A stretch of 64,000 bases of DNA. It comes from Psychrobacter sp. APC 3281. GTDB taxonomy: Bacteria; Pseudomonadota; Gammaproteobacteria; Pseudomonadales; Moraxellaceae. The first letter of the stretch is position 1, and each line of letters begins with the position of its first letter. Location: assembly GCF_030407815.1 (NCBI RefSeq), contig NZ_JASDCS010000007.1, forward strand, positions 62,001-126,000, read 5' to 3'. Position numbers and translations under genes: made by a program. Under the pieces are notes generated by a model, which ran no database searches, was not told where the DNA came from, and worked only from the letters and a program-made list of their open reading frames with translations. Of the stretch, positions 58,257 through 64,000 are shown piece after piece.

Positions 58257-58637
58257 TTATATAGAGAATGACGAACCGCAGCCGCACGTGGTGGTGGCAT
58301 TTGGATTGGTCACCACAAAACGTGCCCCTTCCAGACCTTCGGTATAGTCAACGGTAGAGCCTTGCAAGTATTGATAGCTTAGCGAATCGACGACTAACGT
58401 CACATCTCCATTATCAAAATTGGCATCGTCTTCGTTTAGATCGTTGGCAAAGTTAAACCCGTAAGAGAAACCAGAACAACCGCCACCTGTCACATAGACA
58501 CGTAACATAAGATCGCTATCGCCTTCTTCTTCACGTAGACGGCGTACTTTTTGCGCCGCACTATCGGTTAGGCTTAATACGGTTGGGTCTACTGGCTGGC
58601 TTGAGCTTGGGCTAAATTGGTTGGCTGATTCGTTCAT
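58257..58637 (-). CDS. erpA: Iron-sulfur cluster insertion protein ErpA
   Basis: ErpA is an A-type carrier that delivers [4Fe-4S] clusters. C54 (GGGCSGF) and C118/C120 (CGCGSSF) are the cluster ligands. The ATG at 58637 has GAGG 6 nt before it and gives 126 residues; the upstream frame to 58691 is rejected. The extra N-terminal 15 Ser/Pro-rich residues are common in this group. Confidence 0.93.
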   Translation of the reverse strand: MNESANQFSPSSSQPVDPTVLSLTDSAAQKVRRLREEEGDSDLMLRVYVTGGGCSGFSYGFNFANDLNEDDANFDNGDVTLVVDSLSYQYLQGSTVDYTEGLEGARFVVTNPNATTTCGCGSSFSI

Positions 58638-59298
58638 ATCTACCTCAGTTGCTAGGATCAAATGCGGTCGTCGTCCTGTTTGGGTTTGCAATAGGATACT
58701 TGCAAATAAAGATACGCACGGCGTTTGATTTAATTGGGTGCTGTCATTATGGCAAAGCTATTGGTGCATTATAAGCTGTTTGTACAATTTCAAAATAGTA
58801 TTTATGCCACCACAATATTTTATTGGCTCTATTGATAGTGGGCACTTATCTTTTAGCAGTATAACATAATGGGGGTGCTGATTCGTTTGTCAAGAGTGAT
58901 GCAACTACTGAATTTTACTAACGAATAGCAGTGTTCCATTTTTGATATTGTGCTTTTTAAAATAACTGCGTCAATGGGCTAAACCAATAACCAGACTAAA
59001 AAATAATAGCGTGTGACTATATAAAACACTACTTAATAATATTAGACAGTCTTAAAGCTTATTAGTCATATTACGGTATTTTACGGCCATAACCTTTATA
59101 ATAGTAACAACCATGTATGAGCTCAAGAGTCGCTTGTGCAACTTAAGGGGTTTAGCATAATAAATACTTAGTTTTGAAATAGTTATTTAATTGTTTGCCT
59201 ATGGGGCAAGCGTTTGAAATAATAGCCGCCAGTTGGCATACCCTATGTGTGTTTCTTATTGCCCTATATCTATATTATTGTTGAGATGAAGAAATTAT
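58638..59298. other. Long intergenic region upstream of the ABC-F gene
   Basis: About 660 bases between divergent genes, AT-rich. A small TTGCC/GGCAA hairpin at 59195-59209 lies about 90 bp before the ABC-F start. No tRNA, ORF or repeat recognised. Confidence 0.45.
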
Positions 59299-61320
59299 AT
59301 GATCGAATTTAAAGACGTTGGTGTTCGCCGTGATGGTCGTGAATTGTTTGCAGGTGCAAGCTTTCAGCTTCATCCAGGTCACAAAGTTGGACTGACGGGC
59401 AACAACGGCACAGGCAAATCTACTTTATTTGCGCTGTTACTGACGCAGATGGGTACAGGCGATACAGAGGTCACCCTTGATAAAGGTGAAGTCAGTATTC
59501 CTGATAGCTGGCATGTGGCGCACATGGCACAGGAAGTTGGTGCTACGACGCAGTCTGCAATCGATTATGTATTGAGCGGTGATGAGCAGTGGTATGAAAT
59601 TAATGCTGCGCTAAATGATTTGAGCAGTGTCAGTGATGAGCAAATTGGTGTGCTACACCAGCAGTTCGATGAAATCGACGGATATCGTACGCCGACCAAA
59701 GCGGCACAAATTATGGCAGGTCTTGGTTTTAAGACTAGCCAGCATGAACTGCCAGTAGAAGGGTTTTCTGGTGGTTGGCGTATGCGCTTAAACCTCGCCA
59801 AAACCTTGATGAGCCGTGCTGATTTGATGTTACTCGATGAGCCAACCAACCATTTGGACTTGGATGCTATCCTGTGGCTTGAGACATGGATCAATGCCTA
59901 TATGGGTCTGGTCATCGTCATCTCGCATGATCAGGCATTTCTAGATGCAACCGTCGGTCATATCTTGCATGTAGAGCAGCAAAAAATTACTCTATATACT
60001 GGTAACTATCAGCAGTTTATTCGTACCCGTCACGAGCGTATGGCGCAGCAGCAGCAAGCGTTTGAAAAGCAAGAAGCGACAAAGGCTCATTTGGATGACT
60101 TTATTCGTCGTTTCCGTGCTAAAGCCAGTAAAGCTAAGCAAGCACAGAGCCGTATTAAGCAGTTAGAGCGCATGGCAGAGCTATCACCAATGATGGCTGA
60201 CAATCCTTTCTCGTTCCAGTTCTACGAGCCTGCAAACATGAGCTCACCGCTGATTGAGCTGACCAACGCAGATATTGGCTATGGTGAGACACCGCTTCTA
60301 CACAATGCCAATGTACAGGTAACCCCTGACACCCGTCTTGGCTTATTGGGTATGAATGGCGCTGGTAAATCAACGCTGATTAAAGCATTAGTCGGTGAGC
60401 TTGGCGTACTAACAGGAAAGTATCGTGTTTCGGATACCTTAAAGCTTGGCTATTTCAATCAGCATCAAATGGATATCCTAGATGCCAAAGCAACGCCTAT
60501 AGAGATGTTACGTCGCCTCGCAGGTAAAACCTCTGATGCGATGCTACGTTCATTCTTGGGTAGCTTTGACTTCCGCGGTGAGCGTATTGATACACCAAGC
60601 GAGCTATTCTCAGGGGGTGAGCGTGCGCGTTTGACCTTGGCACTGATCGTTTGGCAACGTCCAAACGTCCTTGTACTCGATGAGCCTACTAACCATTTAG
60701 ACTTACAAATGCGTCAAGCATTAACTATCGCCTTACAAGGTTTTAAGGGCGCAGTGGTACTGGTCTCGCATGATCGAGAACTAATTGCCAATGTCTGTGA
60801 TGAGCTGTATCTGGTACATGATGGCATCATCGAAGAGTTCGATGGCGACATTGGTGACTATGGTAAGTGGCTAGCAGAGAAGCGCAAGCAAGAGAACGCA
60901 TCAGATAAGAATGCCGGTAAGAAAAAAAGTAAAAAAGAGAGTAAGAAGTTTGTTTCACGTGAAACAGATAATAGTCAAGCAAGTAATAAAGCATCTGATA
61001 ACTCGTCAAATAGTAAAGCTGCGACGCCTGCACTTAGTAAAGAAGAGCAGCGTAAGCTAGCGGCTGAACAGCGTAAAATGACAGCACCTATCCGCCGTGA
61101 GATAGAGGAAACAGAAAAGACACTAGCTAAGATTGATAAGCAGCTTGTCACGCTTGAAGAAAAACTGGCTGATACAGATCTGTACGAAGAGAGCCGTAAG
61201 TCTGACTTGCTTATATTGCTCAATGAGCAAACAGCGCTACAGCAGCAGCATAGTGATAATGAAGAGAAGTTACTACTGTCAATGACGACTTTAGAAGAGA
61301 TGGAAGCTAAGTTTGCATAA
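59299..61320 (+). CDS. ABC-F family ATPase (YheS-like)
   Basis: This 673-residue soluble tandem ATPase is of the ABC-F family acting on the ribosome. Domain 1: GNNGTGKST (34-42), FSGGWRMRLNLA, LLLDEPTNHLDLD. Domain 2: GMNGAGKSTL, LFSGGERARLTLAL, VLDEPTNHLDLQ. Between them is a linker rich in Arg/Gln, and the C-terminal coiled coil (about 580-673) is typical. A perfect parS (60951-60966) encodes FVSRET in the low-complexity linker before that coiled coil. A terminator follows. Confidence 0.95.
   Translation: MIEFKDVGVRRDGRELFAGASFQLHPGHKVGLTGNNGTGKSTLFALLLTQMGTGDTEVTLDKGEVSIPDSWHVAHMAQEVGATTQSAIDYVLSGDEQWYEINAALNDLSSVSDEQIGVLHQQFDEIDGYRTPTKAAQIMAGLGFKTSQHELPVEGFSGGWRMRLNLAKTLMSRADLMLLDEPTNHLDLDAILWLETWINAYMGLVIVISHDQAFLDATVGHILHVEQQKITLYTGNYQQFIRTRHERMAQQQQAFEKQEATKAHLDDFIRRFRAKASKAKQAQSRIKQLERMAELSPMMADNPFSFQFYEPANMSSPLIELTNADIGYGETPLLHNANVQVTPDTRLGLLGMNGAGKSTLIKALVGELGVLTGKYRVSDTLKLGYFNQHQMDILDAKATPIEMLRRLAGKTSDAMLRSFLGSFDFRGERIDTPSELFSGGERARLTLALIVWQRPNVLVLDEPTNHLDLQMRQALTIALQGFKGAVVLVSHDRELIANVCDELYLVHDGIIEEFDGDIGDYGKWLAEKRKQENASDKNAGKKKSKKESKKFVSRETDNSQASNKASDNSSNSKAATPALSKEEQRKLAAEQRKMTAPIRREIEETEKTLAKIDKQLVTLEEKLADTDLYEESRKSDLLILLNEQTALQQQHSDNEEKLLLSMTTLEEMEAKFA
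60951..60966. other. Perfect parS site inside the ABC-F gene
   Basis: TGTTTCACGTGAAACA, identical to the consensus, 53 kb from oriC, encoding FVSRET at residues 551-556. Confidence 0.85.
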
Positions 61321-61353
61321 AGCGTTATAGTTAGTTAGTGATATAAGCAGACA

Positions 61354-61387
61354 TAAAAAAGGGATGGCATAAGCCATCCCTTTTTTA
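61354..61387. terminator. Bidirectional terminator
   Basis: The stem AAAAAAGGGATGGC / GCCATCCCTTTTTT (loop ATAA) lies between convergent ABC-F and RlpA-like genes. Confidence 0.94.
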
Positions 61388-61392
61388 TTACA

Positions 61393-61755
61393 TTATTCCT
61401 TACGATATTTGCCATCACCGTACGACAGTATTTCCATCGTGGTCGTACAAAGCTGACAGTTTATTTCACCAGCAGCGGCTTTTGATAAATCAAGGATACG
61501 ACCTCTAATAAAAGGTCCTCTGTCCGTGATTTTTACAACGACGCTCTGCTTTGTCTTTTGATTGGTTACTTGTACCTTCGTGCCGAACGGTAACGTGCGA
61601 TGTGCAGCGGTTAAAGAGTTCATGTTGAAGATACTGCCACTCGCTGTGCGCTTGCCATGGAACTTACTACCGTAATAACTGGTATTGGCTGCAAAAACTG
61701 TGGTGCTAAGTAGTAGCGATAAAGTGACAACCAAAGACTTGATTAAATAAGACAT
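61393..61755 (-). CDS. RlpA-like septal/lytic transglycosylase-domain protein
   Basis: This 120-residue exported protein has a signal peptide (to about VFAAN) and a double-psi beta-barrel RlpA domain: SYYGSKFHGKRTASG, LPFGTKVQVTN, KITDRGPFIRGRILDLS. RlpA proteins cleave naked glycan strands. It lacks a SPOR domain, so it is a short form; lytic activity is inferred. Confidence 0.9.
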   Translation of the reverse strand: MSYLIKSLVVTLSLLLSTTVFAANTSYYGSKFHGKRTASGSIFNMNSLTAAHRTLPFGTKVQVTNQKTKQSVVVKITDRGPFIRGRILDLSKAAAGEINCQLCTTTMEILSYGDGKYRKE

Positions 61756-62254
61756 TTAATACCTTTAAGCAATTAATAAAATAGACAGATGCTCTTGCCT
61801 ACGTTATCTATACTCCCTATGAGTATGAATAATAGGGGATTCTACAAGAGCTAGCTTGTCATATTATTACTGCCGTGTAAAAAACTCATGAGGTCAAATA
61901 CCTGTTTTTTAAGGGAAAATAGCTATTTTTTAGCAAGAATAATGATGACGTAGGTACTAAAACTAGTCTTATAAAGAGTGATTCTCATAAAGAAGTCGAC
62001 AAAATATCGGAAAGCTAACAACGTAATATAAATAGGGAATATATAAAGACCAAATCTATCGATATAGCATAATTATCGTTACGAAACGCTATTCAGAAAT
62101 AGATAATATAATGTAAAAAAACCTTGCTATATTCTTACTATTTTGTAGAATGCATAAGGTTAAACATTATTCTAGAGTATCTATCAAATGTACTCATGAT
62201 AAGTTTGATCTTTTATCAAATAATCTATTTTTTATCGTCTTTCGAGGAAGTTTT
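61756..62254. other. Intergenic region
   Basis: About 500 AT-rich bases between divergent genes. Nothing beyond presumed promoters was seen. An upstream in-frame extension of the DUF3015 frame (from 62150) is not considered coding. Confidence 0.4.
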
Positions 62255-62746
62255 ATGTTGAAAAAAATTGCGTTCGCTTCAGTTGTCGCGGCAATGATTC
62301 CGTTTAGTACAGCGAATGCTGATCTTGGCTCTAAATTTAAAAAAGTAGAGACTGGTCGTACGATTGAGCAAGTATACAAAGAATGTGGTATTGGTGGTGC
62401 TTTGTTCGGTAATTCAAGTCCTATCCTTGCTATTATCTCTAACGTGACTTGGGATTGGGGTACTACCGCTGCGACTTCTAATTCTATGTCTCCTGAAACT
62501 TGCCAAGGTGGCAATGTTAAAGCGGCTGTTTTGATCAAAGAAGCATTCCCAAGTGTGGAAAAAGACTTAGCTTCAGGCCAAGGTGCTCATTTATCTGCAC
62601 TACAAAGTGTTGCTAACTGTGATTCAGCCGCTAGCGTACGCGCACAGTATGGTCAATATACTCAGACTTCTGCCTATCGTACTGCTACGCAAGATCAAAA
62701 TGCTGAGACGCTATTTAGCATCGTTAAGCAAAGCTGTACTATCTAA
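62255..62746 (+). CDS. DUF3015 exported protein
   Basis: The 163-residue protein has a signal peptide (MLKKIAFASVVAAMIPFSTANA) and the DUF3015 core (YKECGIGGALFGNSSPILAIISN, split here; TSNSMSPETCQGG). GAGGA precedes the ATG at 62255; the upstream frame was rejected. Function unknown. It is followed by a terminator and a DUF4105 gene. Confidence 0.85.
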   Translation: MLKKIAFASVVAAMIPFSTANADLGSKFKKVETGRTIEQVYKECGIGGALFGNSSPILAIISNVTWDWGTTAATSNSMSPETCQGGNVKAAVLIKEAFPSVEKDLASGQGAHLSALQSVANCDSAASVRAQYGQYTQTSAYRTATQDQNAETLFSIVKQSCTI

Positions 62747-62810
62747 ATATTGAAAGTATTAGGTATTAAGTATTAAGTTTAATACTCAAAATTTTGATAA
62801 TTTAATGATA

Positions 62811-62843
62811 AAAACACGTAAACCTAGTGCTTACGTGTTTTTT
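62811..62843. terminator. Terminator after the DUF3015 gene
   Basis: The stem AAAACACGTAA / TTACGTGTTTT (loop ACCTAGTGC) is followed by a T-run. Confidence 0.9.
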
Positions 62844-62874
62844 ATTGCTCATGTATTTATGGTATCTAAATAAA

Positions 62875-64000
62875 ATGCAAAAAATGTTTTTATGGGTGGC
62901 TTGCTTGGCTGCAACGACTATTTGCAATGCGGAAGTTGATGAAACGAATGCCTATGCTTCAGATCCAGTAACAGTAGATAAAGAAAATAAATTCTCTTCT
63001 AGTAATGCTTCGTCTATCGCAGTAGATATGACTTCAAGTGATCGCGAGAACTTGCCAGATATTGAGCCAAGCGTACAACGACTCACTGACTCGCAGATAC
63101 AAGAGCAAAACCGGAACTCTCAAAAAGATACCGCTATTGACCCCATAAAACTAAAATCATTGGCTAAGCACTCCCAATGGCAACATTTATTGTTTTATAA
63201 AAATGGCAAGGCTGAAGTCATCTCACCAGATTTTTATTTAACCAATCCTAAGCCTCGTTCGAAACGCAATTTTGATCCCTATGCAGAGCTTATAGCAACG
63301 ATAGAGCAAATAAATAATGAGGGCGTAGTTTGTAAGTATCCAGCCAGATATTTATGGCTTAATCATCATTTACCAGAGCTGAACGTCGATCTCAAAAACT
63401 GCTCAAAATTACCCGATGCAAATCAAGAAATAAGCCTGATCCTAGTAAGCAGCTATCTAAAAAACCCAGCTTCTTCATTTGGTCATGTACTGGTCAAAAC
63501 CAATACGCCTATAAACAATGCAAATAATACGAACAGTGATGTCAGAGAGCTATCTAGCGAGGACTTACTTAATAACTCATACAACTTCGGCGCTCGTATT
63601 CCAGAAAATGAGAACGGTGCGATGTACGCGCTAAAAGGACTATTTGGGTTTTATGATGCTGGATTTTCAGAGACGGAATTTTTTAAACAAGACGCGGTAT
63701 ACTCCAAGAACGAGCAACGTGATATGTGGGAGTACGTGCTCAATCTAGATACCTTTGAAACACAATTATTGAACTATCATTTGTACGAAGCAAAGTCTGC
63801 TCGATTTGACTATTACTTTATCAAACAAAATTGTGGTTATCGCTCAGGAGAGATACTTGAGCTGATAAGCGACATAAAAACGACTGAGCGAGTAGGTCCT
63901 TGGTATGCGCCAGATTATGTATTCGATCAGCTATTAGAACACGACAACGGCGATGATTCATTAGTGTCTTCAGTACGCTATTTGCCCTCTGAACAAACGC
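62875..64000 (+). CDS. DUF4105 (Lnb-type) periplasmic protein, partial
   Basis: A frame open from ATG at 62875 to the end of the window. The signal peptide is MQKMFLWVACLAATTICNAE. After a Ser/Asp-rich linker, LAKHSQWQHLLFYKNG, SPDFYLTNPKPRSKRNFDP and SSFGHVLVK are typical of DUF4105 (Lnb N-terminal domain), with FIKQNCGYRSGE carrying the conserved Cys. It is incomplete at the right edge. It lies after a DUF3015 gene with a terminator between. Confidence 0.87.
   Translation, partial: MQKMFLWVACLAATTICNAEVDETNAYASDPVTVDKENKFSSSNASSIAVDMTSSDRENLPDIEPSVQRLTDSQIQEQNRNSQKDTAIDPIKLKSLAKHSQWQHLLFYKNGKAEVISPDFYLTNPKPRSKRNFDPYAELIATIEQINNEGVVCKYPARYLWLNHHLPELNVDLKNCSKLPDANQEISLILVSSYLKNPASSFGHVLVKTNTPINNANNTNSDVRELSSEDLLNNSYNFGARIPENENGAMYALKGLFGFYDAGFSETEFFKQDAVYSKNEQRDMWEYVLNLDTFETQLLNYHLYEAKSARFDYYFIKQNCGYRSGEILELISDIKTTERVGPWYAPDYVFDQLLEHDNGDDSLVSSVRYLPSEQT

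Overview
The window is a chromosomal replication-origin region from a gammaproteobacterium of the Moraxellaceae, most likely Psychrobacter or a close relative. The assignment rests on the order mnmE, yidC, yidD, rnpA, rpmH (minus strand), then an AT-rich stretch full of DnaA boxes, then dnaA, dnaN, recF, gyrB (plus strand), on moderate G+C in the core genes, and on the protein sequences. It is an inference, not a database result.

Layout. 1-4.5 kb: the end of a response-regulator-type protein, then riboflavin genes ribE and ribD, nrdR and mnmE, all on the minus strand apart from the first fragment. 4.6-7.7 kb: yidC, yidD, rnpA and rpmH, also minus. 7.8-8.1 kb: oriC. 8.2-15.5 kb: dnaA, dnaN, recF and gyrB on the plus strand. 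15.6-28 kb: mntP, rlmF, a LysE-family exporter, a crotonase, an FRG-domain gene, a YadA-head-like surface protein, a MalY-type lyase, guaA, a DUF4238-like gene and two medium-chain reductases. 29-35 kb: a complete oligopeptide ABC transporter, oppABCDF. 35-46.5 kb: metabolic and housekeeping genes interrupted by an AT-rich two-gene accessory island (37.8-40.2 kb). 46.9-64 kb: dnaJ, dapB, a small secretin-like protein, a type III ornithine decarboxylase, def, a GlsB-type membrane protein, mpl, an NlpE-like lipoprotein, dsbB, gshA, erpA, an ABC-F ATPase, an RlpA-like protein, and a DUF3015 gene followed by a DUF4105 gene that runs off the window.

Origin biology is the dominant theme. About a dozen ParB-type parS sites (consensus TGTTTCACGTGAAACA) are scattered from 0.7 to 61 kb. 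Six lie inside coding sequences, and three are placed at or inside intrinsic terminators. Eleven perfect DnaA boxes lie in the first 8.1 kb. They form the main origin plus a second box-and-parS cluster upstream of ribE at 1.0-1.25 kb.

The best candidate for an undescribed system is the gene pair at 37839-40155. The first protein has a DGQQR/DGQHR-like motif (ILDGLQRT) and an LNTGQ motif. The second ends in a canonical HEPN ribonuclease signature (RNLVVH). The pair is very AT-rich, one nucleotide apart, and inserted between core metabolic genes. It looks like a defence or toxin-antitoxin module. Two single-gene insertions of similar character are the FRG gene at 19.3 kb and the DUF4238-like gene at 24.8 kb.
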